This document shows positions 1-11,471 of a DNA stretch of 64,000 nt, in pieces. Source of the DNA: Pleodorina starrii (Eukaryota > Chlorophyta > Chlorophyceae > Chlamydomonadales > Volvocaceae). The notes under the pieces are model-generated. The model was not told where the DNA came from, did not search any database, and saw nothing but the letters and a program-made list of their open reading frames with translations. How positions within the stretch are numbered: the stretch's first letter is position 1; the number at the start of each line of letters is the position of its first letter. Location: assembly GCA_030267565.1 (NCBI GenBank), contig BRXU01000014.1, positions 372,001 through 436,000 of the forward strand, given 5' to 3'. The translations under genes were made by a program, and so were the position numbers.

Positions 1-174
1 GTTGTCCCGATGTTGTCCTCTCTTGCTTCGTGACAGACTCCATTTTCGTCGCCTTGCCTAGGCATGCATTCATTGTTTGTAAATACATTGTCTGCTGATA
101 CTTTTTGCGTTTCACCTTTTGGTTTCTCGCGTTCGCCTCCATTCGCGTCACCCTTCTCCAGCCGATGCGTTTGC
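1..174. other. Upstream region of the first Gln-rich gene
   Basis: No gene is visible here. An in-frame ATG at 64 would extend the first exon of the downstream gene by 37 codons, but that extension is rich in Phe, Ser and Cys and does not look like the rest of the protein. I read it as 5' untranslated sequence. Confidence 0.4.
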
Positions 175-3100
175 ATGTCGCCAAACAAATGCGCTGCGCG
201 GTCTGGCGGGGTGCTCAAGCTCGCGGACGAAGCCCCGTCTGCGACCGACGCGGAGCGCCGCTTATTAGAGGTCCTTATATATAGTAGTTGAGGGTATCTG
301 ACGTTCAACCCGCCCCGCTTGCTCTTGGACAGCAGGAGGTGCTGCAAGGCGGCAGTGGCGGCTTGCCAGCCGGACCACAGTTCGGCGGCGGCGGCGGAGG
401 CCCACCAGCGGGTAAGTGCAGGGCGCTTGCTCGCTAGCTGGGGCCACCGCTTGCTTCTACAGTGACTGCGAAATGCACAACGGAAGGTCAATTTGCTGGG
501 TTAGCAGGGTCAGCGGAGGCATAGCTTATTGGGATTGTGGTGCACTCGCTCTCTGGGAATATACAAGCCGCGCGTGTATGCGTTTCATTTCAAGGCCCGC
601 CCTCCCCCGCCCACAAACTAACCTTTCGCTGTCCGCCCGTCCTTCCGTCCCGCACCTTGCACATCATTACGTCACCACCTCCATCGCCGCCGCCGCTGCT
701 CTGATGTCCACCACCTCTGCGTCCATCTCCGCCTCCGTCAACCAAATTGGCAACGCCTCCGCCAACGCATCCCCCAACGCCTTCGCCAACGCCTTCGCCG
801 CATCTCTGGCCACCACCGCCGCCTTCTTCATCATCGCCGCGTCCACATCCTCGTCTGCCACATCCCAACACCCCCTTCCTCGACTCCGCTCATGTTCGCG
901 TCTGCCTACTATCTCTTGTCGGTTCTTTCTTTTTACTCTCAGGTCAGTCAGTCAGTCGAATCGGTCAATCTGTCAGTCCATTGTCGTGTTCATTTGGGTC
1001 ACACATAGCTAGGCGGTGGGGACGTAGTTTGCTTCGTGCCGGGCAGCCTGCTGCTGCTCTTCTGTCTAATCACACCATCAGGGACATACAGCTGTCTAGC
1101 AACGCACGAGAGCGTCTCTATGAAGAGGTGTGTGTGTCTGTGTGTAGAAGTGGTTGTTACAGTGGGCTGTGGGCTCCGGACACGTAAGGAGTACAGCCTA
1201 CGGGCCAGCACTGCGGCGGCGACCGTTCATTGCCGCTAGCAAGGGGCCGGCGGTATTCGGGTGGCTCCTCCGTGTGGCGTTTCCTACCTTGCAGCCACAG
1301 CGGCCACAGATGCCCTACATACGTGATCTGTGTCCTCTGTGCGTGTTGTCGTCTGTATGTGTGTGTTGTCGTGGCCCTGACCTAATGTAGCCCCAGCATA
1401 GGCTGGAATGTGGGGCTTGCCCGTCCTTACGCTCTACCTCTCCGTTTCATACCATTCCTTTGTTTCACGCGCACAACACCAAATGGTCTAATCTTAACTA
1501 TGATCTGCCTGCCTGTCCATTTGATCCTCTTGCTGGCAGCAGGTGGTTCGCCTGCGTCTCTCGGGCAGCTGCAACAGGCAGCGCACCACCACCACCACCA
1601 CCATCACCTCCACCACCCCCAGCAGCAGCTGCTGCAAGCCCTTCCAGATCAGGCGCTGATGCCGCAGCCCAATCCACAGCTGCCTCCACAGCCGCTGCAG
1701 CCGCTGCTGCCGCAGCTTTACCAGCAGTCGCCGCTGCAGCCGCTGCCGCAGCCTTATCCGCAGGAGCAGCTGCAGATGCAGCCCCGCCCCCAGCCTTCGC
1801 CGCTGCAGCCGCTGCCGCAGCCTAATCCGCAGCAGCAGCTGCAGATGCAGCCCCTCCCCCAGCCGTCGCCGCTGCAGCCGCTGCCGCAGCCTAATCTGCA
1901 GCAGCAGCTGCAGATGCAGCCTCGCCCCCAGCCGCCGCCCCAAGGTTCGGCGAACATGGGTCTGGCGTCGCTGCTGGTCGACCGAGCGGAGAACCCCTCT
2001 GTGTGGAGAGGCGGCTCGTGCAGCATGCAAGCGCCGGTAGGTGCCGTGCGCAGTGTGGTGCACTCGGCTCGGCGGATGTGCAGGTGGAGGCCAGTCGCAT
2101 GCATGCATGTAGCTAGGATGTCTCGTCGTTTGATAAACAAGCTCCGGGTCGCCCGTATTGTGTTGGCAGCTGTGCCCGGACCAGCTCCACGCGCGCTCTT
2201 TTGCTTGATCCACACGTGTTGCTTGGCTGCCTGCTGGGTGCACACACAGCATGCGTTGACATACAGCTTGCTGAGTTGGTTCTTGGCTTGGGCCTTCCCA
2301 TGAAGGCATTGTCCAGGAAAATCATCTGCTATTTCAGCTGAATTTAGTCTCCCGCTCTAAGCCCATTTGCGCCCACCCCATCCGGCCCCGCCTCCCCTCA
2401 CGCACTTTTTGCCGCAGACCGTCATGCACAGCGCTCCTGACAGCGGCGGCGGCGTCGGCAGCGGCGGCGCCGGGACTCCCGTTGGGGCGTCCAGCTCTCC
2501 CTTGGGCTCGACGGGCAAGGCGTGGCCAACGACCAAGCACGCAGGCGGCAGCGACGACCTCGCGTGCGCCCAGCAACCGAACCCGGGCGGCGTGGTGTCA
2601 GTCACCGCCGTCCCGGTTCCGGGGCCGCCGTACATTGCAGCGGATGCCGATATGCCCGCTCAGGGCGGTCCCGGAGTCTTGGACTTGTCGCTGTGTGTGC
2701 CATCGCCGCCACCGCAGCCCCCATTGGGGCAGCAGTCGCTGCTGTCACTGCCGCCGCAGCCGCAGGGACCGCAGCAGCAGCTGCTTGACGTGCAACAGTG
2801 GCAGAGGCTCTGTATGCCGCCGCCTGGGCAGGTGCCGCTGCAGGCGGAGCACCAGCCCCTGTTTTGGCAGCGGCAGCAGCTACAACTGCAGCAGCAGCTG
2901 CAGCAGCAGCAGCAGCTGCAGCAGCAGCAGCAGCTGCTGCAGCTGCAGCTATTGCAGCAGCAACCGCAACAGCCGCCGCAGCAGCTGCAACTGCAGCAGC
3001 CGCCACTACAGCTGCAGCAGCAGCAGGCACAGCTGCAGCAGCAGCCGCCACTGCCGCTGCAGCTGCAGCAGCAGCAGCCACTGCCGCTGCAGCTGCAGCA

Positions 3101-3283
3101 GCAGCCACCGCTGCCGCTGCAGCTGCAGCTGCAGCAGCCACTGCCGCTGCAGCTGCAGCCACCACTGCCACTGCCGCTGCAGCAGCAGCAGCAGACACCG
3201 CAGCAGCAGCCACTACTGCAACAGCAGCCGCTGCAGCAGCAGCCACCACTGCAGCCGCTGCAGCAGCAGCCACCACTGCAGCT

Positions 3284-3318
<35 letters not shown>

Positions 3319-4796
3319 TGCAGCAGCAGCTGCAACTGCACTCAGCGCAGGGCTACACCTTTGGCGGTGTGCGAGACGTGCGGCATCTTCCGCAGTCGCC
3401 TTCCCAGAACCATCTGCCAGTCCTTGAGCCGCCCGGCGCTGTGGCCCCAGCTGCTGCGGGCGGCCGCGGCCGACGCCGCACTACTGCCGCGCGCCGAGGC
3501 GACGACGGTGATGGCGCTGCTGGTGGTAGCGGCGGCGGTGCCGCACCACGCCAGAAAAAGACTGGAAGTGGCGGCACTGGCGGTGGCGGCGGCCGGGGTG
3601 GCGGTGGTGGTGGTGTTACCAAGCGACGAGTCGTCAAGATGCCACAGCCCGGGCAGGAGCGGCTGGGCGACTCCTGCAAGAACAACGGCGTTGCTGCGGG
3701 CGTCATGGCGGAGCTGCGGGCCAATCCCACCATGCTGCTGCCGGGAGCTGCCGCGCATCATGGTGCGCATCTGAACAGGGCCAGCGGTGGCAGGGGTGGC
3801 AGCGGCGTCGGAAATGGCAACGACGTCTTCAGACTCTCAGCCGCTGCGGGCGGCACCAGCGCTGCTACTGCCGCAGCCGCCATCCCGAAGCGGGCGGCAG
3901 CGTTGAGGGCGCCAGCGGCGGCGGCGATGGCGCCGGCGCCGCCGCCGACGATGGCGCCGGCGCCGGCGCCGATGATGGCGCCTGCGCCGGCAGTAATCGC
4001 GCCGCTGGTACTGGCGCCGGCGCGGCGGGCGATGGCGCCGGCGCCGCCGACGACGATGGCGCCGGCGCCGGCAGTAGTGGAGCCGCTGGAAATGGCGCCG
4101 GCGCGGCCAGAGATGGCGCCGGCTGTCACCGGTAGCGGCGGCCAGGTCGACATGATGGTCGACTTCCCGCCGGTGCCGCTGGACAGGGGCGCCTGGAGCA
4201 TCGGCGACTTCGGCATCGCCTCCGACGACGACGACACCGCCGCCAATGGTGCATCCACTGCCGCCCAGTCGGCCCCTGCGGCAGCGCCAACGCATCACGG
4301 TGTCATGCCGCCTCTGCAGCCGCAGCCGCAGCCGACGCAGTCACAGCAGCACATGCTGCAGCCGCAGCCACAGCTGTCGCCGCAGCAGCAGCAGCAGCGG
4401 GCCGTCAGTGCACCTGGCGGCTTCCCCAGCCCCGTCAGTGCGCACGCCGGCGGCCCAGCAGCGACTTCCACACCGATGGCGCCCATGCCTCCCAGTGGCT
4501 TCGGCTGCAGCGCCTCCGGCTCTGGGATGCAGGGGACAGCCGTGCTCGGCATGCCGTGGCTGCAATCGGCGCTGCTGACGGGCCCTCTGGTGCCTCAGGC
4601 GCAACCTGCTGGCAGCGCCTTCCCCTCAGCCGCGGCTGCATCCGCTGCTGCCGCAGCCACCACAGCTGGCATGGGCGGCATCGGTCACGGCAGCAGCAGC
4701 GGCGGTGGCTGCTACGGCGTGGCCGTGGACGGTGCGGCGGCCGCTGCAGCTGATCTGGGCCACAGCCCTGCTGCGGGCGTCACTGGGTACTGGGGT

Positions 4797-4867
<71 letters not shown>

Positions 4868-5333
4868 GACGATGACGGCGCCGCAGACGGGCTTCCTGCC
4901 GCTCCCCCAGCAGCCTCCACCAACGCTGCCGCAGCAGCAGCAGCCGCAGATGCAGCAGCCGCAGATGCAGCCGCAGATGCAGCAGCCGCTGCAGCAGCCG
5001 CCGCAGATGCAGCCGCAGATGCAGCCACAGATGCAGCCGCAGATGCAGCCGCAGATGCAGCAGCCGCCGCAGCAGCCGCCGCAGATGCAGCCGCAGCCGC
5101 AGATGCAGACGCAGATGCTGCAACCGCCGCCGCAGCAGCCGCAGATGCAGCAGCCGCCGCCGCAGCAGCCGCAGATGCAGCCGCAGATGCAGCCGCAGCC
5201 GCAGCCGACGGCCGCGCTTCCGACCTCGTCGACGGGCTCGCAGGCTGCAGTCGATCCCCTGGTCGAGTCGTTCGAGCATTTCCAGGCAATGCTGCAGACG
5301 GGCTTGGACGACGAGCCGCTGCTGCTGTGGTAA
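175..5333 (+). CDS. Gln-rich low-complexity protein, paralogue A (4 exons, about 1194 aa)
   Basis: Exon model: 175-270, 333-411, 1543-2036 and 2418-5333 (stop TAA). Exits are phase 0, 1 and 0, each matches the next acceptor, and the total is divisible by three. Exon 3 opens with a poly-His tract and then Q/P/L repeats. Exon 4 holds long QQL/QQP stretches, a basic Gly-rich segment (TKRRVVKMPQPGQ), an MAPAP repeat coded at about 3929-4125, a run of 23 uninterrupted CAG codons (4797-4865), QPQM repeats, and an acidic-hydrophobic C-terminus (FEHFQAMLQTGLDDEP). I see no known enzymatic or DNA-binding domain. Gln-rich composition with an acidic-hydrophobic tail is common in transcriptional co-regulators, but that is inference. 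The start is uncertain: ATG 175 gives a plausible acidic N-terminus, but the first donor (GAG|gtcctt) is weak and its intron is only 62 nt. A 3-nt alternative acceptor exists at 1540. The + strand paralogue lies 4.4 kb downstream. Confidence 0.65.
412..1542 (+). other. Long second intron of Gln-rich gene A
   Basis: The donor is G|gtaagtgcag at 412 and the acceptor is cagcag| ending at 1542. The roughly 1.1-kb interval has no convincing exon. A short CCACAGCGGCCACAG stretch after a gcag at 1294 could be a micro-exon, but its donor is poor. No other structure is visible. Confidence 0.4.
2860..3345 (+). repeat. CAG/CTG-rich coding repeat
   Basis: Degenerate CAG, CTG and CCG triplets encode Q/L/P-rich sequence in exon 4 of the gene. 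The same DNA read in other frames gives long poly-Ala and poly-Ser/Cys shadow ORFs on both strands, which are not genes. Confidence 0.85.
4797..4865 (+). repeat. Perfect (CAG)23 microsatellite
   Basis: Twenty-three uninterrupted CAG codons in frame give a pure polyglutamine tract. With no CAA interruption, length polymorphism is likely. Confidence 0.95.
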
Positions 5334-5377
5334 TTGCGAGCACCGACAGACATCAAACGTGAGCATAACTTGGGGGT

Positions 5378-5382
5378 TGTAA
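5378..5382 (+). promoter_or_regulatory. TGTAA polyadenylation signal of Gln-rich gene A
   Basis: TGTAA, the usual polyadenylation signal of volvocine algae, lies 45 nt after the TAA stop codon. Confidence 0.6.
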
Positions 5383-7923
5383 ATGTGTCCTTGCGCGTTC
5401 GTTGCTAGGGTAAGTGCTGGAATAATGCACGTCATTTGTGAGCCAAATACGTAGTGTGGGTTACCAGAGGTGCTGCTGGTGTGCGTCGTCCTGGTTTCGG
5501 AGGAGGAAGGGTGAAGTACCCACCGCCAGGCTGTGCGTGGAGTGAGCCAACACCGACATTGTGGCTGTGGTGGTGGTGCGTGGGCAGGTGCATGGCGGCT
5601 TTGCAAGCGGTTGCTGGACGGCTTTGCAGTCAGCAGGATGGACGGATGGAAGTGAACGCAATGTATTGCTTGGATGGTCCCGAAGGGTCCCGAAGGGTCG
5701 TCCTCGCTTGGTCCCGAAGGGTCGTCCTCGCAAGGTTAGTTGGTAGTGCCCCGTCAGCAGGTATAGCGAATGCGGAGGGGTGGCCGCATGGCATATGTAT
5801 GGCAGGCGTTCATTTGTTGCAGGTTCATTTGCGGGGCACAGCTCATCGCTTCCGATAGGGGCCTTATGTAGACCTACTTCCTGTTGGGTGATCGTGTCGT
5901 GGCTGCGGCTGCCGGCTGCCGGCGGGCGGCCTGCTTGAAACTGCACGAACAGAGAAGCCAGTGGCCTTTGGATGCAGATAGCGTAGGATAGGCAGGGTTA
6001 GTTGCTGCTGCTGCTGAAACACGTTGTTCTTCATTGGGTGTCGTCGGGGGGATGCAGCGCCAGCAGGCAGGGATGGAGCCACAGCGGCGGTGGTCGCGTG
6101 GTCCGGGTCCCAGCAGACAACTGTATGTGTTTGGATGGATGCGTGGTAGCTGTGCTCTGTCGCGTCCTGCTGTCGTGTCGTTGCTGCGGCTGGCCGATGG
6201 CCGGCGGGGACGGGTGCATGCTATAGCAGCAGGCCATACGCACGCACGCACGCACGCCAACCGCCTGCGTGCCACAACAGGCTTGCGGGAAGCGGTTACG
6301 GAGGAAACCTTCTTGGGCCGGGCGCGGTCCTGTAACTCTGTACAGCACCCGCACTCGCGGGTGCTGCGTGGGTTGCTTGGGTGCTGCTAGCTCCTTCGCG
6401 CCCCATGCAAGTAAGCCGGGTGCGTCGCGTGCGGAACACTCGAAGGCAGGGCGGTGTGGATGAGCTGTTTGGAGATTGTTGTCGGATACAAACGCGTTTT
6501 GTCGTTAGTTGTGCAGCTGGTTGCTGATGACCTGCCTATGCTCGTGGGGCAGCAAATTGCTGCTGCAGGGCTTCCGCAGGCAGGGCACATTGGATGGTTT
6601 GGCGCTTCTTTAGTTGGAGTGTTGGATTATGATGTTCGCAGGGTTGCCGCGTACTTTATCGTGATTCAGAAATGAGCATCGCAGTACGTAAATGGTCGAA
6701 ACACCGCATGGAGAAAGCTGTAGCTAGAGTGAGCGGGAGAGCCCGCCAGATTGCTGCAATGGCTTGCCTGTGCGGCAGTTTGTACGGCATGACGTCGAAG
6801 ATTGAGGACGTAGGCAGGTGATGAGCGTGTCAGAAGATTACCTCGTGATCGAACTTCTTTTCCATCATTTTCTCTTTACATACGTACACCTACATACGTC
6901 CCTTCCATCTTTCTTTTCTTTCGTGACTGAACGGTTATGGTAGCTAGTAGTCGTCAGAGCAGTGTTAGGTGTCCAGGTCGCCAACAAGGCATGGACGGAG
7001 GCTGCAGGAGGTGGGATGCGGGGTAGGTGGAGCGTCGCTAGCCAGGTTAAGGCAGGGCACGGGAACGTTAACGTTAGTTGGTTCTTACAACTTTTTTCAC
7101 CCGAAGTAGGTTCATCGACAGGTCGGCTGACGCGCATTGCACACCCACACCTACCCATACCCCGCTGCTGTCGCGTCGTCGAGGCCGCCCGGTTGCTGCC
7201 ATGCATGCATCGATGCTGGCTCGTGTTTGGCTGGGCGGGAGAGGCGCGTTGTCGTGCACCCGTACACGCTGCTGAGAGATGCCGCCTGCAAGTTTCTTAC
7301 TTATTACGTTGGCATCGATCGCTGAGTCTGTCGTCGAGTATGCATGTTCGTCGTCGAGTATGTTCGTTCGTCGGGTCGCTGAGGGTCCATCATTGTTTGA
7401 TGTACGTACCCACGCACGCACGCAGACTCGCGCGAGCTGTAACTCCATATGACAGCAACCCCCACCCCGCCGCCCGGCACGTATATACAGATACACCTGT
7501 AAGTTGTCCGTTATTCCATCCTTGCGCCGTACATCCCGCCGTGGGCCAGGCACAGCAGTAGCTCTCACACCAAACACCGCAAACTTGCGTGTGTTAATAA
7601 GCATTGTAACACCCAGCAACGAAGGCTGCCGTCAGCATGGTAATAACCAGCAGGGCCGCTGCTGCTGCTGAGGCTGCCGCGGCTGCCGCGCGCGGCCGCT
7701 GCTGCTGCGCATGCCGCCGCTGCTGCGGCTGCGGCTGCCCGCCGCCGGCCCAGGAGCCCGGTCGGACCCGCCCCATCCACGATGCCACCGCGCACTTCTG
7801 GGCCTGCTTGCCCGGTGCATGGCTCAGGCAGTGGTTGAGCTATTGGCGGGAGGGATCAGGAGGGCGGTTACGCGGGCGGAAGTGTGGCTACTGGCTAGCA
7901 CAGCGAGGCCCCGGGAGAAGTGC

Positions 7924-7996
7924 CCCGACTGCTGCATATGCATATGCAGCAGTCGGGAAAAGGCCCACTCGGGAAAAGGCCCACTCGGGAAAAGGC
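7924..7996. repeat. 34-bp perfect palindrome followed by a 16-bp motif in triplicate
   Basis: Positions 7924-7940 and 7941-7957 are exact reverse complements with no spacer (arm cccgactgctgcatatg). Immediately to the right, cgggaaaaggcccact occurs twice and then begins a third time before diverging. The block lies in non-coding DNA. Confidence 0.9.
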
Positions 7997-8640
7997 CGCG
8001 TGTGGGACGTGGCAGTGCTTGCGGCTATCACGGCTATATATGTATGGAGCAAGGTCACCGGTTCATGGCGGCAGCGCTGAAAAAGAACGACCCCGGTGCA
8101 GCAGGGACCCGGCCCTGCGTGCTGACGTTCGTTTATTTGGAGTCGCTTGGGAAGGGTTCGATCGGGGCCCTGGGCCTCCCGCGGAAAGGGTGGGGCCATG
8201 CATGTTGGCCCCCACCACCCAGTTTTGCGAGTCGTGTGGAGGGGGAGGTGATTTGCGTCCGGCAGGCAGCAGGGGCGGCCCCCGGCTGAGGCATAAGATA
8301 CAAGCTTCACATGACCTTTTGTTGTTGATCGCTGGGCACATGCCCCGGTTGCGGCCCGTGCGTGGGTTACAGCCAGGCCAGCGAATAGGACTACGTAGTA
8401 GTGGGGTCAGTCAGTCGGTAGGTTGAAGCAGTATGGGGAGCCTAGATAGAGTCCAAATCCCCCATGGCTACGGTCTGTCCCGGTGAGGCTCGCGCGTTCC
8501 TGGATGGGCGGTTAACTCGTATTGTCTTTTCCGGGTGAAGCCCCCCGTGCGTGCCCGAAGAGTCTTTCGGCAGTGCCAGGCCGGATGGCCCCTGATGGCC
8601 CCGCCAGCTCCGGCCCCTCCGCTCCGGGGGCCTGGAGCAG

Positions 8641-8752
8641 GCTTGCTATCTTTTTGCCCAAAAAATTTGAAATTTTTTGTGGTATTCGTTTTACGATTCT
8701 GAGCGACGAATATCTGGGCCCGTAGATACTCCCGTCAAGGAAGATAGCAAGC
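8641..8752. mobile_element. Small MITE-like element with 12-bp terminal inverted repeats
   Basis: The left end gcttgctatctt (8641-8652) is the exact reverse complement of the right end aagatagcaagc (8741-8752). The interior is AT-rich. A diverged copy of the right half recurs at 13462-13513, showing that the sequence is dispersed. No clear target-site duplication is visible, and at 112 bp it has no coding capacity. Confidence 0.6.
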
Positions 8753-9425
8753 ATGGCCTGCCCGGAGCCCACTGTAACCAAGCGAGTTACCGGTATTATT
8801 CTCCTCTCAGCGCGATGCCTGGAATATTTATTTAACCATCGTTTCTGGATAAATGCATGTAAGATAAGCTATGTTGCTAGGTCGTCGCTTTCACGCTGCC
8901 TTCGTCGCAGAAACATTATTACGCCAACGAAGCCGATCGAGTGGTCGACGCTAGCTCGCTGTTAGGCGAGCTGCAACTCTCGACGTCGTTAAATTCTTGT
9001 TAAACGTATTAAATAATCGTTGAATGTCGTTCATGGATATGAAACGGCAGCCCAAGACAAACATGCGGGGCGAGCGAGGGTCCGTCAAGCAAAGACGGTC
9101 GACCTTAGTCAATCGCTCGACACCCGCCTGTCCCAACCGCACAAAAGCATAAATTTATGAAGCGAGGTAATTATAACGGTTACAATCTGACAAATCCACA
9201 CATGTCGAGATGTCTCGAGGCAGTCCCCGCCCGAGGCAAAAGACCCACAGCTCGTATCTCCTATCTATGCAACTGCCGTGCTCGTGCAGGCCGTATAAAC
9301 CTCAGTACGTCGGCCTAGGCTGCAATGTTATCTCCGGCGCTGCATATGCTCGTCAAGTCGTTTGCTCTTGAGTGTTGGCTGATCACCACTGGACTCTGCA
9401 CCGGCAAGAACGAGAAAGTAAGACG

Positions 9426-9695
9426 GTAAGTAGTGCTCCGTCTCTGTTCCGCGCAGTTGCAGTTCAAATGCGTTCCGTCATCATCAGGGACACGCCTCGC
9501 GTTTGTCATCACAAACGGATCGGCGGACCTACCTGGCTTTCAGGATTGAGGCTGTCCGCCATGAGCTTGGCGCGCCTTGCTTCGTTTGCAGCTGGCCTAC
9601 CTGCTGGCCCTCAACGAATCGCATCGCATCGCATTACGTAGTACCGTCAGGCGGGCCTATACTTGCTCATTAGTTTCCCGTATCCGTCGTCGCAG
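9426..9695 (+). other. Probable 5'-UTR intron of Gln-rich gene B
   Basis: The donor ACG|gtaagtag at 9426 is strong, and the acceptor tccgtcgtcgcag ends at 9695, five bases before the ATG at 9701. I infer an untranslated first exon ending at 9425. Confidence 0.5.
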
Positions 9696-9700
9696 GAATC

Positions 9701-11471
9701 ATGAGCGCGGAGGACGGCCCTGCTGGAACGGCCTGGGGCGGCTCGGGCGGCGTCTACGATGAGGTGGAGGAGAGCGTATTTCCACCTCCCCAACTACATC
9801 CGGATGATGCGGCGGTAGAGGAGCTGGTGCAAATGCTGCACGGCCCCCCGTTGCCTCATCCACACGATGACGTACTGAGCTATCTTGCTTCTGAAACGGC
9901 GGTAGGTGGCGGCACCGCTGCTATTTAGCTAGCGCTAGCTATGCAACACGAGGCGTTTCCAACTCGGAGCGAGCGACCGCACAAGCAGCAGAAGCAGGCT
10001 TGCTTGCCTGCTGCAGTCCTTTCTCACAGGAACGCACTCTATCCCCTTGCTTGCTGCTAGGCGGCTTCCATTCGTTGTTTCACCCTGCCCATAAGCCAAC
10101 CATGAGCCGCCGGCGCGCCTTCGTTCCCTCGATCGATTCGCTACCCTTGCTTATTTTTCCGCCGCCCTCATCGGATGGCCCCCCGAACCCGTATGGACAT
10201 ACAGCAGGAGGTGCCGTCGCGAAGTGCCCGCATTCAAGCCGGCTCCCAGTACGACCGTGGCCGCCCAATAGTGGGTGAGTGCACGGCGGAATTGACATGG
10301 GTGTAAGCTATATGGCAAAATGATACGTTTGCAGGGCCGGGGGCAGAATGCCTCCAGGCAGGACGGGTTTTGGCACACTGTCGGGGATTCGATTGTCCAC
10401 TGCCGCGGTTCTGCTTTTTGGGGTGGAGCTCCTCACATAGCATTCTGTGGCCTCCTCGCTCCCCGCATCCGACCAATAGCTCGTCGTTACGTCCCGCACG
10501 TCATTCCCTAAGACTCGATCGAGCATATATATCTGTCTATTATTATTATCATCTATCTCCCGGCCTTAACACAAACGCATTACCCTGTTCATACATGTGA
10601 CGACGTGTGTAATGCCCGTGCTACGCTGCCAACAGGTGGCTTATCTATGTTGCACGGGCACCCGTATCGGATGCATCAGCGGCAGCGGCCGGGTGCACCG
10701 GCGGCGGTGCCTGCCGCTACACGGCCCCTGCGGCTGCCGCCGCCGCCGCCGCAGATGCAACAGATGCAGCCGCCGGGCGCGATGGCGGCGATGCTTGCTC
10801 CTGCGCCGCCGCCCAAGCTGCTGCCGCCGCGGCCGCCGCGGCCGCCGCGGCCGCCGCGGCCGCCGCGGCCGCCGCCGCAGCAGCAACCGATGCAGCCGCC
10901 GGGCGCTATGGCGGCGATGCTTGCTCCTGCGCAGCCCAAGCTGCTGCCGCCGCGGCCGCCGCGGCCGCCGAGGCCGCCGCCGCAGCAGCAGCAGCAGATG
11001 CAGCCGCCAGGCGCACCGGCGCCAGTGCTTGCTGCTGCAACGCCCCAGCGGCTGCTGCAACAGCAGATGCAGCAGGTGCAGCAGCCAAGCGCACCGGCGG
11101 CGATGTTTGCTGCTGCACCGCCACCGCAGCAGCAGATTATGCAGCTGCAGCAGCCAGGCGCACCGGCGGCGATGTTTGCTGCTGCACCGCCACCGCAGCA
11201 GCAGATTCAGCAGCTGCAGCAGCCAGGCGCACCGGCGGCAGTGCCTGCTGCTGCTGCAACGCCCCAGCGGCTGCCGCAGCAGCCAATGCAGCAGGTGCAG
11301 CGTCCGGCGGCTGCACCGTTCGCGTTTGCTACACCACCGCCGCAGCCGACGTCACAGCAGCTGCCGCCGCAGCTGCAGCAGTCACAGCCGGAAGGCTTGC
11401 CGCTAATGTCGCCGAGGCCCGAGGATTTCCTCTCGTTGTTCTCCATGTGGCAGGAGGAGGCTGATGCATGA
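9701..11471 (+). CDS. Gln/Pro-rich low-complexity protein, paralogue B (3 coding exons, 368 aa)
   Basis: Exons are 9701-9901, 10205-10274 and 10636-11471. Exits are phase 0 and 1, and the total is divisible by three. The N-terminus is acidic (YDEVEESVF, ELVQMLHG). Exon 3 encodes repeats of the type QMQPPGAMAAMLAPA, RPPRPP and QQPGAPAAMFAAAPPPQQQ, and ends in an acidic-hydrophobic tail (RPEDFLSLFSMWQEEADA). Exon 2 begins with the same QEV codons as exon 2 of paralogue A, sits in the same phases and is followed by a near-identical intron start (gtRagtgcaSgg). The two genes are therefore duplicates. B lacks A's internal intron and most of its length. No catalytic domain is visible. A regulatory or co-activator role is only a guess from composition. 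Confidence 0.7.

Larger units (their letters stand above)
5383..9425. other. Intergenic spacer between the two Gln-rich paralogues
   Basis: I find no gene with consistent splicing. Contents: short tandem repeats of the motif tcccgaagggtcgtcctcgc around 5675-5735, a 34-bp palindrome with adjacent triplicated motif at 7924-7996, and a MITE-like element at 8641-8752. AT-rich DNA runs from about 8800 to 9200. The last part presumably contains the promoter of paralogue B. Confidence 0.5.

Noticed and set aside
1494..2309. 271-codon - strand ORF opposite exon 3 of Gln-rich gene A
   Set aside because: Antisense shadow of the CAG-rich exon.
2602..3276. Long poly-Ala ORF on the - strand, and poly-Ser/Cys and poly-Ala ORFs on the + strand, over the first Gln-rich gene
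   Set aside because: They are shadow frames of CAG/CTG/CCG triplets. Only the Q/L/P frame joins to flanking exons in phase and ends in a non-repetitive C-terminus.
4626..5606. 326-codon - strand ORF rich in Leu/Arg over the CAG tract
   Set aside because: Antisense of the polyglutamine and QPQM repeats, with no start context or splice support.
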